From assembly GCA_023392555.1 (NCBI GenBank), contig JAEVYW010000242.1, positions 1 to 5,536 of the forward strand: a stretch of DNA of 5,536 bases, in the 5' to 3' direction. Positions 1-5,536 of the stretch are shown here, one piece after another. A model generated the notes under the pieces. It worked only from the letters and a program-made list of their open reading frames with translations, was not told the origin of the DNA and did not search any database. This DNA is from Pseudomonadota bacterium (lineage in GTDB: Bacteria; Pseudomonadota; Alphaproteobacteria; Sphingomonadales; Sphingomonadaceae). Each line of letters starts with the position of its first letter. The first letter of the stretch is position 1. Both the position numbers and the translations under genes were made by a program.

Positions 1-2
1 CG

Positions 3-1637
3 ATTACGGAGACGATCGACCAGGACACGGCAGAGCTGCTGATCGAAGAGTTCGGTCACCGGATCAATCGCGTGAGCGAATCCGATGTCGACATCGACGC
101 CTCCATCGACGTCGATCCCGAAGATACGCTGAAGCCGCGCCCGCCGGTCGTCACGATCATGGGCCATGTCGACCACGGCAAGACGTCTCTGCTCGACGCC
201 ATCCGCGGCGCCAATGTCCAGACCGGCGAGGCCGGCGGCATCACGCAGCACATCGGCGCCTATCAGGTCTCGCTGCCCGACAAGTCGAAGATCACCTTCC
301 TCGACACGCCGGGCCACGAAGCCTTTTCGGAAATGCGCGCCCGCGGTGCGAACGTCACCGACATCGTCATCCTGGTGGTTGCGGCCGACGACGGCCTCAA
401 GCCGCAGACGATCGAGGCGATCAATCACACCAAGGCTGCCGGCGTTCCGATGATCGTCGCGATCAACAAGATCGACAAGCCCGATGCCAAGCCGCAGCGC
501 GTCCGCGAGGAACTGCTGCAGCACGAGATCATCGTCGAGGACATGGGCGGTGAAGTCCAGGACGTCGAAGTCTCGGCCACCCAGAAGACCAATCTCGACA
601 AGCTGCTCGAGGCGATCCAGCTCCAGGCCGAAATCCTCGAGCTGAAGGCCAATCCCGATCGCGCAGCCGAAGCGACGGTCATCGAAGCCAAGCTCGACAA
701 GGGACGCGGTCCGCTTGCGACCGTGCTCGTCCAGCGCGGCACGCTTCGGGTCGGCGACGTGTTCGTTGCCGGCGCCGCAAGCGGCAAGGTCCGGGCGATG
801 ATCGACGACAAGGGCAAGCAGGTGAAGGAAGCCCGCCCCTCGACTCCGGTCGAAGTGCTGGGCCTTTCGGCGGTCCCCTCGGCCGGCGATCCGTTCACGG
901 TCGTCGAGAACGAAGCCCGCGCTCGCGAAGTCGCCGATTATCGCAAGGGCGTGCTCGACAGGAAGCGCACGACCGCGGCTCCGGTCAGCATCGAGAACAT
1001 GTTCTCGAACCATGCCTCGACGGTCATCGAGTTCCCGGTCGTCGTGAAGGCCGACGTGCAGGGCTCGGTCGAAGCGATCGTCCACGCGCTCAACCGCCTG
1101 TCGACTGACGAGATCCGGGTGCGCGTCCTGCAATCGGGCGTCGGCGCGATCACGGAGAGCGACGTCACTTTGGCGAGCGCGACGGGTGCGCCGATCATCG
1201 GCTTCAACGTCCGTCCGAACGCCAAGGCGCGCGAAGTCGCCCAGCGCAACAAGGTCGAGTTCCGCTACTACGACGTCATCTATCACCTGACCGATTGGGC
1301 CAAGGGTGCGATGGCGGGCGAGCTCGGTCCGGAGATCATCGAGACCGTCGTCGGCCGTGCCCGCGTCCAGGAAGTCTTCCCGGCCGGCAAGCGCGACAAG
1401 GCCGCAGGCCTACTCGTCCTCGAAGGCGTCATCCGCAAGGGCCTCAACGCTCGCCTCACGCGCGAAGACGTCATCGTGTCGAAGACGACCATCAGCTCGC
1501 TGCGCCGCTTCAAGGACGACGTCGCCGAAGTCCGCGCTGGCCTCGAATGCGGTGTGCTCCTTGCCGACACGAACGACATCAAGGCTGGCGACAGCCTCGA
1601 AGTCTTCGAGGTCGAGGAGCGTGCTCGGACGCTCTAA
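3..1637 (+). CDS. infB: Translation initiation factor IF-2, C-terminal part (5' end outside the window)
   Basis: IF-2 is the cytoplasmic GTPase that brings formyl-Met-tRNA to the 30S subunit and promotes 50S joining. The frame is open from the left edge and gives 544 residues before TAA, so the N-terminal region of a protein usually around 850-1000 residues in alphaproteobacteria is missing. Numbering from the first visible codon, the G domain shows G1 GHVDHGKT (54-61), the switch I motif GITQHIGAY (about 79-87), G3 DTPGHEAF (101-108), G4 NKID (155-158) and G5 SAT (191-193). Beta-barrel domain II follows at about 205-300, domain III begins near [10 protein letters not shown] (about 346-355), and the fMet-tRNA-binding C2 domain ends the protein with GLECGVLL (about 513-520). 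All GTPase motifs are intact. The in-frame GTG at 72 is not the true start, because IF-2-like sequence ([10 protein letters not shown]) lies upstream of it. An Asp-rich linker (about 26-40) precedes the G domain. The stop overlaps the rbfA start by one base (TAATG). Confidence 0.98.
   Translation: MTETIDQDTAELLIEEFGHRINRVSESDVDIDASIDVDPEDTLKPRPPVVTIMGHVDHGKTSLLDAIRGANVQTGEAGGITQHIGAYQVSLPDKSKITFLDTPGHEAFSEMRARGANVTDIVILVVAADDGLKPQTIEAINHTKAAGVPMIVAINKIDKPDAKPQRVREELLQHEIIVEDMGGEVQDVEVSATQKTNLDKLLEAIQLQAEILELKANPDRAAEATVIEAKLDKGRGPLATVLVQRGTLRVGDVFVAGAASGKVRAMIDDKGKQVKEARPSTPVEVLGLSAVPSAGDPFTVVENEARAREVADYRKGVLDRKRTTAAPVSIENMFSNHASTVIEFPVVVKADVQGSVEAIVHALNRLSTDEIRVRVLQSGVGAITESDVTLASATGAPIIGFNVRPNAKAREVAQRNKVEFRYYDVIYHLTDWAKGAMAGELGPEIIETVVGRARVQEVFPAGKRDKAAGLLVLEGVIRKGLNARLTREDVIVSKTTISSLRRFKDDVAEVRAGLECGVLLADTNDIKAGDSLEVFEVEERARTL
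83..116. repeat. Two perfect palindromes inside infB, 21 bp apart centre to centre
   Basis: Positions 83-96 read CGATGTCGACATCG, a perfect 14-bp palindrome, and 105-116 read ATCGACGTCGAT, a perfect 12-bp palindrome. Their centres (89.5 and 110.5) lie 21 bp apart, about two helical turns. They encode the Asp/Val/Ile-alternating linker just before the IF-2 G domain. Because GAC and GTC are reverse complements, Asp-Val codon runs produce such palindromes easily, so a regulatory role is not established. Confidence 0.5.
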
Positions 1638-2029
1638 TGCGCCGTCAGGAAACAGCCGAAGGCCGCTCCGTTCGCCTGCTTCGCGTGGGCGAACAGGTGC
1701 GCCATATCCTCAGCGAGCTGCTGCAGCGCGGCGACGTGCATGACGACGTGCTTCAGTCGCACCTCGTCAGCGTCACCGAAGTGCGCATGTCCCCCGACCT
1801 GCGCCACGCGACGGTATTCGTGAAGCCGCTGCTCGGGCAGGACGAGGAAGCGGTGCTGAAGGCGCTGCGCACCAACACCGCCTTCCTTCAGCGCGAGGTC
1901 GCCCACCGCGTTCGCATGAAATATGCGGCGAAGCTCAAGTTCATCACGGACGAAAGCTTCGACGAAGGCAGCCACATCGACCGCATCCTCCGCTCCGACC
2001 ACGTCAAGCAGGACCTTGGCGAGGAATGA
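1637..2029 (+). CDS. rbfA: 30S ribosome-binding factor RbfA
   Basis: RbfA is a small cytoplasmic protein that binds the immature 30S subunit and helps 16S rRNA 5'-end maturation, notably during cold adaptation. The 130-residue product has the usual length and matches the family throughout: an N-terminal helix with [17 protein letters not shown] (16-32), the strand motif [19 protein letters not shown] (44-62), a helix with [20 protein letters not shown] (77-96), and the C-terminal signature [20 protein letters not shown] (99-118). This is the KH-type II-like fold. The position often occupied by Pro before KLKF is Ala here (YAAKLKF), which looks like tolerated variation. The ATG at 1637 overlaps the infB stop (TAATG). 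It has no well-spaced Shine-Dalgarno: a GAGGAG stretch lies about 17 bases upstream, which is too far. Coupling to infB translation is therefore likely. The frame stays open upstream, but that region is infB in another frame. Confidence 0.96.
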   Translation: MRRQETAEGRSVRLLRVGEQVRHILSELLQRGDVHDDVLQSHLVSVTEVRMSPDLRHATVFVKPLLGQDEEAVLKALRTNTAFLQREVAHRVRMKYAAKLKFITDESFDEGSHIDRILRSDHVKQDLGEE

Positions 2030-2562
2030 TCGACTGCCTCGCGCAGCCGATGACGGGGGACGGCTGCCGCGCGGAGCTGTTCGAGGACGGACACCACGAT
2101 GCGCTCAAGGCGGCCTGCGCCGAAGATCGCGACATCTGGCAGATCTATTCCCAGAACTTCGGCCCGGAAGGCTTCGACAAGAGCATTGCATTGTTCCTGT
2201 CGCGGCCGAACAACCGCGTCTTCGTCCTGTATGACGGTGACGAGCTCGCCGGAATGTCATCCTTCCTCAGCATCGACGAATGGCGCCAGTGCCTTGAGAT
2301 CGGCGGCACCTATTACCGCCCGCACCTGCGCGGCAGCGGCTTCAACCGGCGCGTAAAGGACATGATGTTGGAGCGCTCGTTCGACTGCGGAATCCGCCGC
2401 GTCGAGTTCCGCGTCGACAACCGCAACGAGCGCTCACAAGCCGCGATGACCAAGCTCGGCGCCGTCCGCGAAGGCCTCCTCCGCGCCGACCGCATCACCT
2501 GGACGGGCCACGTGCGCGACACGGTCCTGTTCGCCATCCTCAAGGATGAGTGGCCGGTTTGA
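2026..2562 (+). CDS. GNAT-family N-acetyltransferase, RimJ/RimL-like
   Basis: This is a probable acetyl-CoA-dependent N-acetyltransferase of 178 residues, a typical length for a single GNAT domain. The N-terminal half contains the strand pair [16 protein letters not shown] (66-80). The acetyl-CoA-binding region is [20 protein letters not shown] (93-112), where RGSGFN occupies the place of the usual Q/RxxGxG/A loop. A hallmark of the RimL-like branch follows: [20 protein letters not shown] (125-144) then GAVREGLLR (145-153), ending with [15 protein letters not shown] (163-177). That ending matches a GNAT subgroup closing in 'D(S/T)VxFxIxxxEWP'. The substrate cannot be read from the sequence. 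RimI/RimJ/RimL acetylate ribosomal protein N-termini, and the position after rbfA makes a translation-related target tempting but unproven; antibiotic or small-molecule acetylation is an alternative. The ATG overlaps the rbfA stop by four bases (ATGA), and a GAGGA run directly abuts it, so re-initiation is the likely mode of translation. Confidence 0.88.
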   Translation: MIDCLAQPMTGDGCRAELFEDGHHDALKAACAEDRDIWQIYSQNFGPEGFDKSIALFLSRPNNRVFVLYDGDELAGMSSFLSIDEWRQCLEIGGTYYRPHLRGSGFNRRVKDMMLERSFDCGIRRVEFRVDNRNERSQAAMTKLGAVREGLLRADRITWTGHVRDTVLFAILKDEWPV

Positions 2563-2954
2563 TGCGCACCCTGCTCCTCGTTCCGCTGCTTGCCGTCGCC
2601 GCTCCGGCCGTGGCCGCGCCGCTGACGATGCGCGTCGGCGAGACCTGGGTCTTCGCAATTCGCAACGGGCAGCCGGCGAACGCCCGCAAGTCCGCGGCCA
2701 ACGCCGTTCCCATCAAGGGTCAGGTCCGTGCGACCGTGAGCGCGCTCGGCGGAACTACAATGACCCTGAGCAACGAGACGGGCATCGCTTACACCTTCCG
2801 CGCCGAGTTGATCGGCGCCGATGGCAAGGTCGCCACGGCCCGCAGCTGCACTCTTCCCGCCGACAATCGCACCGCATTCGAAGGCTGGTCGCAGCGATCC
2901 GTCGCCGTTCGCATCGGGACCTTCAAGCGCGCCCGCGACCAGGGGAAGTGCTAG
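2562..2954 (+). CDS. Small exported protein of unknown function
   Basis: I do not recognise a family for this 130-residue protein. It begins with a clear Sec-type signal peptide: basic MR, then the hydrophobic core TLLLVPLLAVAAP, then an Ala-rich end with likely cleavage after APAVA (about residue 18). No lipobox cysteine is present, so the mature product of about 112 residues should be soluble in the periplasm or secreted. The mature part looks beta-rich (GETWVFAIRN, IKGQVRATVSALGGTTMTLS, IAYTFRAELIGADGK, RSVAVRIGTFKRAR) and carries only two cysteines, Cys96 and the last residue Cys130, which could form a disulfide. I chose the ATG at 2562 because it overlaps the upstream stop (TGATG) and gives a canonical signal peptide. 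An in-frame GTG at 2550 would add only MAGL. The product lies between an acetyltransferase gene and tdk, and the tdk start directly abuts its TAG. The signal peptide and frame are strong evidence that it is real; the function is open. Confidence 0.85.
   Translation: MRTLLLVPLLAVAAPAVAAPLTMRVGETWVFAIRNGQPANARKSAANAVPIKGQVRATVSALGGTTMTLSNETGIAYTFRAELIGADGKVATARSCTLPADNRTAFEGWSQRSVAVRIGTFKRARDQGKC
2941..2948 (+). promoter_or_regulatory. Ribosome binding site for tdk
   Basis: The purine run AGGGGAAG lies inside the last codons of the exported-protein gene. From the end of AGGGGA there are 8 bases to the tdk ATG at 2955. It is the best-spaced Shine-Dalgarno-like site among the six junctions in the window. 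It supports the ATG at 2955 as the start and suggests that tdk can recruit ribosomes partly on its own, rather than only by re-initiation. Confidence 0.45.
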
Positions 2955-3575
2955 ATGGCGAAGCTCTATTTCTACTATGCGGCGATGAATGCGGGGAAAT
3001 CGACCACCCTGCTCCAGGCCGACTATAATTATCGTGAGCGCGGCATGGAGACGATGCTGTGGACCGCCGCTCTCGACGACCGCGCGGGCGATGGCGTCAT
3101 CGGCTCGCGCATCGCCTTGTCTGCGCCAGCCAACACCTTCGACGAACATGTCGACCTGCTGGACGCCATCAGCGAGGAGCTGAAGGCTCGCGAGCTTCAC
3201 TGCATCCTAGTCGACGAGGCGCAATTCTTGACCCAGCGCCACGTGCTCCAGCTGTGCGAAGTTGCGGACCGTCTGAAGATCCCGGTGCTCTGCTACGGAT
3301 TGCGCACCGACTTCCAGGCCAAGCTCTTCCCCGGCTCCGCAGCCCTGCTTGCGCTTGCCGACGCGCTGATCGAGCTCAAGGCGGTGTGCGAATGCGGGCG
3401 CAAGGCGACGATGAACCTGCGCGTCGATCAAGAGGGTTTCGCCGTCGCACGCGGCGCCCAGACGGAGATCGGCGGCAACGACCGCTACATCGCTCTGTGC
3501 CGCCGCCACTTCTTCGACCGGCTGCGCGAAGGGGAAGCGCGCCAGCTGTCGCTGGGCCTTCCGCACAAGGGATGA
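2955..3575 (+). CDS. tdk: Thymidine kinase, type II (zinc-binding)
   Basis: The enzyme phosphorylates thymidine to dTMP using ATP in the cytoplasmic pyrimidine salvage pathway. At 206 residues it is the size of the E. coli enzyme (205) and aligns with it almost without gaps. The P-loop is AMNAGKST (10-17). VDEAQFL (86-92) contains the catalytic Glu88 and the Walker B-like Asp87. IPVLCYGLRTDF (109-120) is the conserved strand and loop leading into the FPGS segment (125-128). The zinc site is complete: Cys145 and Cys147 in the CEC motif, and Cys182 and His185 in LCRRH. The thymidine-binding lasso is represented by GGNDRYIALC (173-182). No key residue is missing, so the enzyme should be active. 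The gene abuts the upstream stop (TAGATG), has its own recognisable ribosome binding site, and overlaps the next gene by four bases. Linkage to rbfA is not a usual tdk context that I know of. Confidence 0.97.
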   Translation: MAKLYFYYAAMNAGKSTTLLQADYNYRERGMETMLWTAALDDRAGDGVIGSRIALSAPANTFDEHVDLLDAISEELKARELHCILVDEAQFLTQRHVLQLCEVADRLKIPVLCYGLRTDFQAKLFPGSAALLALADALIELKAVCECGRKATMNLRVDQEGFAVARGAQTEIGGNDRYIALCRRHFFDRLREGEARQLSLGLPHKG

Positions 3576-4648
3576 CGACGCGCGTCGCGTTTCTCGCGAT
3601 CACGCAAGCTCACCAGTTCCTTCACTGGCTGCCCGTCGCGCTGCGGCTCGCGCAGGAGCCAGGCATCGAGGTCACAGTCCTTGGAACGACCGACGCCGGG
3701 CTCGATTTCATCCGCTCCTACGATCCGGATGCTGTGCTGAAGCTGCGCAAACTCCGGACCCTGAGCGGATCACAGAAGGGCCTGTTCGACATCCCGGCGC
3801 GGCTGGGGACCTTGCTCCTGAACCTGCCGACGATCATGCGCTATCGCTTCATCGTCACCACCGAGACGACCAGCGGGCAGCTCAAGCGCATCCCCGGCTT
3901 TCGCCCGAGACTGATCCATCTGAAGCACGGCGCGGGCGACCGAGAGGGCAGCTACAATCCGAAGCATGCCCTTGCCGACCTGACCCTCGTGAACGGTCCG
4001 AAGGACAAGGAACGGCTGATCGCACGCGGCCTCGCTACAGAGGAAGACTGTGTCGTGGTCGGCTACGCGAAGTTCGAGTTGGTGCGGGATCCCAGGCCGA
4101 TCTTCGCCGACGCCAGGCCGATCGCGCTCTATAACCCGCACTTCGATACCGCGCTGTCCTCTTGGTTCGGCCACGGCGAGGCGCTCGTCCGCCAAATGGA
4201 ATCAATTCACGGCTGGAATTTCGTCGTCGCTCCGCACGTGAAGCTGGCGGGCGGGCCGAACGTGCAGTCCGCGTCGCCCAACGTGCTGATCGACCGCGGC
4301 AGCACCCGATCGATAGACATGAGCTACACCGAGGCAGCCGCCGTCTATATCGGCGACGTGTCGAGCCAGGTGTACGAGTTCCTGCGCCGCCCCCGCCCCT
4401 GCATCTTCCTCAATCTCGACCGCGTCGAGTGGCGCTCGAACGAGAATTATCTCCACTGGCATCTCGGCCAAGTCATCGAGACCGTCGAGGAACTCGGCCC
4501 AGCGCTCGAGCGCGCCGACCAGCTCCAACCGGACTTCGAGCCGCTTCAGCGCGAGCTCGTCGAACGCTCGCTCGACCCTTCGGAAACTCCCGCGTCGGAG
4601 CGCCAGGCCCGCGCGATCCTCGACTTCATCGCTCGCACACGGCGTTGA
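3572..4648 (+). CDS. GT-B-fold transferase resembling CDP-glycerol glycerophosphotransferases (TagB/TagF-like)
   Basis: This 358-residue protein has no signal peptide and looks like a two-Rossmann (GT-B) transferase. The N-terminal domain opens with RVAFLAITQAHQFLHWLPVA (4-23) and contains YRFIVTTETTSGQLKRI (91-107) and RLIHLKHGAGDREGSYN (113-129). The C-terminal domain has ARPIALYNPHFD (181-192), WNFVVAPHVKLAGGP (215-229) and the segment AAAVYIGDVSSQVYEFL (256-272) followed by RRPRPCIFLN. The last segment parallels the 'D-x-SS-x-x-x-(D/E)F...RP-x-x-(F/Y)' nucleotide/phosphate-binding motif of TagB/TagF proteins. His119 in KHG and His222 in PHVK sit where that family has its conserved histidines. 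The alignment is from memory and divergent, so the donor could be CDP-polyol or another nucleotide sugar, and a 2-epimerase-like enzyme is an alternative. The ATG overlaps the tdk stop (ATGA). The frame is open far upstream but there it lies antiphase within tdk. With the following glycosyltransferase it suggests envelope or exopolysaccharide synthesis. Confidence 0.7.
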   Translation: MTTRVAFLAITQAHQFLHWLPVALRLAQEPGIEVTVLGTTDAGLDFIRSYDPDAVLKLRKLRTLSGSQKGLFDIPARLGTLLLNLPTIMRYRFIVTTETTSGQLKRIPGFRPRLIHLKHGAGDREGSYNPKHALADLTLVNGPKDKERLIARGLATEEDCVVVGYAKFELVRDPRPIFADARPIALYNPHFDTALSSWFGHGEALVRQMESIHGWNFVVAPHVKLAGGPNVQSASPNVLIDRGSTRSIDMSYTEAAAVYIGDVSSQVYEFLRRPRPCIFLNLDRVEWRSNENYLHWHLGQVIETVEELGPALERADQLQPDFEPLQRELVERSLDPSETPASERQARAILDFIARTRR

Positions 4649-4673
4649 GATAAAAGCCGTCAGACCCTACCTA
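4645..4673 (+). promoter_or_regulatory. Possible weak promoter in the 31-bp gap before the last gene
   Basis: TTGAGA (4645-4650) is a five-of-six match to a -35 element. After 17 bases comes CTACCTA (4667-4673), a poor -10 by the E. coli consensus that partly resembles the CTA-rich -10 elements of alphaproteobacterial housekeeping promoters. Transcription would begin around 4679-4681, at or beside the ATG at 4680, giving a leaderless or nearly leaderless mRNA. No well-spaced Shine-Dalgarno is visible before that ATG, which fits such a model. The gap (4649-4679) contains no hairpin followed by T residues, so read-through from the upstream genes is equally possible. Confidence 0.25.
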
Positions 4674-4679
4674 GCAGGC

Positions 4680-5536
4680 ATGGAAAAGGCTGCCCTTCCC
4701 CCGATAACCCTGCTGATCGAGTGGGAAAATGCGATCGACGTCGCGGACGACTGGACGCGCAAGGCGATGGACGGCCTCGCCCGCGAGCTTCGCAGCGTCG
4801 TTGGCCGGATGCCGCAAAAGCCGCGCATCATGTACCTCTACAACCGCAACGCCGTCCCCGCCGGAACGGTCGAGAAGGTCATCGACAGCGAGGCGCCCGA
4901 GCTTCGCGGGCTTGCCGACCTCGAGATCGTCCCGACCGACGACCTCACTTATTACAAGCTCAAGAATTACGGGATCGCCCGCACGCGCACGCCGCTCGCG
5001 GTGATGATCGACAGCGACGCGATCCCGCAGCCCGGCTGGCTCGATGCGCTACTGGAACCGTTCGCCAATCCGGAGGTCATGGCGGTCGGCGGCTTCACCC
5101 GGCTCGGCCATGAGGATTTCCTGTCGCGCGCCATGGCGCTGACCTGGATCTTCGACCTCGAAGGCGACCGCGAGAAGACCGAGAAGCGCAACTCCATCCA
5201 CGTCAACAACTGCGCGGTTCGAACCGATTTCTTCCGCGCCCACCCCTTCCCCGACCTGCAGGCCTTCAAGAAGCAATGCGTCTTCTGGCTCCGCGGCGTG
5301 AAGAAGGAGCTGGGCAGCAGCGTCTATGTGCGCACCGCCGATGCCAAGGCGGTTCATGCCCCCCACCCCGGCATTCGCTTCCTCGCGTGGCGCGCCTGGA
5401 CGGCGGGCTACGACAGCGACTTCGTGACCAACCACACGCGGACGAAGAGCCATCTCGGCCGCTTCGGCTATGCCTTCATGCACTTCGCCAAGAAGATGGT
5501 CCGTGCGGCAAAGCGCATCATCGTGCGGGGCAATAC
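4680..5536 (+). CDS. Family 2-type (GT-A fold) glycosyltransferase, 3' end outside the window
   Basis: The frame is open from ATG 4680 to the right edge and gives 285 residues. The first strand, ITLLIEWENA (9-18), stands where GT2 enzymes have 'VSVVIPTYN'. After IVPTDDLTYYKLKNYGIART (83-102), LAVMIDSDAIPQPGWLDAL (106-124) carries the metal- and nucleotide-sugar-binding DxD motif as Asp111-Ser-Asp113. VGGFTRL (136-142) and IHVNNCAVRTDFFRAHPFP (173-191) match the acceptor-side part of the fold. The usual downstream Glu-Asp catalytic-base motif is not evident; the equivalent place reads AFKKQCVFWL (195-204), and then YVRTADAKAVHAPHPG (216-231) matches the common strand ending in His. The visible end is basic (KKMVRAAKRI, 271-280), as often seen before membrane segments, but the rest is outside the window. 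The sugar and acceptor are unknown. Beside the GT-B-like gene it most likely serves an envelope glycan. The ATG is the only plausible start: no in-frame ATG, GTG or TTG is present in the gap. Confidence 0.85.
   Translation, partial: MEKAALPPITLLIEWENAIDVADDWTRKAMDGLARELRSVVGRMPQKPRIMYLYNRNAVPAGTVEKVIDSEAPELRGLADLEIVPTDDLTYYKLKNYGIARTRTPLAVMIDSDAIPQPGWLDALLEPFANPEVMAVGGFTRLGHEDFLSRAMALTWIFDLEGDREKTEKRNSIHVNNCAVRTDFFRAHPFPDLQAFKKQCVFWLRGVKKELGSSVYVRTADAKAVHAPHPGIRFLAWRAWTAGYDSDFVTNHTRTKSHLGRFGYAFMHFAKKMVRAAKRIIVRGN

Noticed and set aside
72..74. In-frame GTG as a possible start of a short IF-2
   Set aside because: The IF-2 frame continues to the left edge with family-like sequence. Alternative internal IF-2 starts exist in some bacteria, but nothing here, such as a Shine-Dalgarno, supports one at this GTG.
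1295..1636. Upstream extension of the rbfA frame
   Set aside because: The added residues are Arg/Pro-rich out-of-frame infB sequence. RbfA homology starts at the ATG at 1637.
2550..2552. GTG as an alternative start of the exported protein
   Set aside because: It would add only four residues. An AAGGA lies 3 bases upstream, which is too close, while the ATG at 2562 overlaps the previous stop and gives a cleaner signal peptide.
2313..3200. 295-codon open frame on the - strand
   Set aside because: It lies antisense across three well-supported + strand genes (acetyltransferase, exported protein, tdk). Its composition is that of a reverse-complement shadow in GC-rich DNA and it shows no recognisable domain.
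3059..3571. Upstream extension of the GT-B-like frame
   Set aside because: The extension is out-of-frame tdk sequence with biased Arg/Ala/Pro content. The ATG at 3572 overlaps the tdk stop in the pattern used elsewhere in the chain.
4162..4653. 163-codon + strand frame overlapping the GT-B-like gene
   Set aside because: It is an Arg-rich shadow of the GT-B-like gene read one frame off, with no family resemblance.
4649..4679. Intrinsic terminator between the GT-B-like gene and the last gene
   Set aside because: I see no stable inverted repeat followed by a T run in these 31 bases.
5049..5483. 144-codon open frame on the - strand
   Set aside because: It is antisense to the glycosyltransferase that carries the DxD motif, and the Ala/Val/Glu-rich product shows no domain.

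Overview
The window looks like chromosomal DNA from a GC-rich alphaproteobacterium, most likely a sphingomonad (Sphingomonadales). The reasons are the strong preference for G or C at third codon positions, alphaproteobacterial-type IF-2 and RbfA sequences, and two glycosyltransferase-like proteins of a kind I associate with sphingomonads. This placement is an inference from sequence character, not from a search. All genes are on the + strand. Every long reading frame on the - strand lies antisense to a recognisable gene and is rejected.

Layout: (1) positions 3-1637 hold the C-terminal part of infB (translation initiation factor IF-2), cut at its 5' side by the window edge. (2) 1637-2029 is rbfA (30S ribosome maturation factor). 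(3) 2026-2562 encodes a RimJ/RimL-type GNAT acetyltransferase. (4) 2562-2954 encodes a 130-residue protein with a clear signal peptide and no family I recognise. (5) 2955-3575 is tdk, a type II thymidine kinase with its P-loop, catalytic Glu and zinc ligands intact. (6) 3572-4648 encodes a protein resembling GT-B-fold CDP-glycerol glycerophosphotransferases (TagB/TagF type). (7) After a 31-bp gap, 4680-5536 encodes a GT-A-fold family 2 glycosyltransferase cut by the right edge of the window.

The first six genes form one chain in which each stop codon overlaps or abuts the next start (TAATG, ATGA, TGATG, TAGATG, ATGA). This is a classic arrangement for co-transcription and translational coupling. 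infB and rbfA belong to the conserved nusA-infB-rbfA-truB translation cluster, but truB does not follow rbfA here. Instead the chain runs into protein acetylation, an exported protein, nucleoside salvage and probable envelope glycan assembly. The 31-bp gap before the last gene carries a weak promoter-like sequence that would give an almost leaderless transcript.

Most of the window is ordinary housekeeping DNA. The parts that deserve a second look are the non-canonical cargo after rbfA, the uncharacterised exported protein, and the adjacent GT-B-like and GT-A-like pair. I see no tRNA, rRNA, CRISPR array, insertion sequence or convincing intrinsic terminator.
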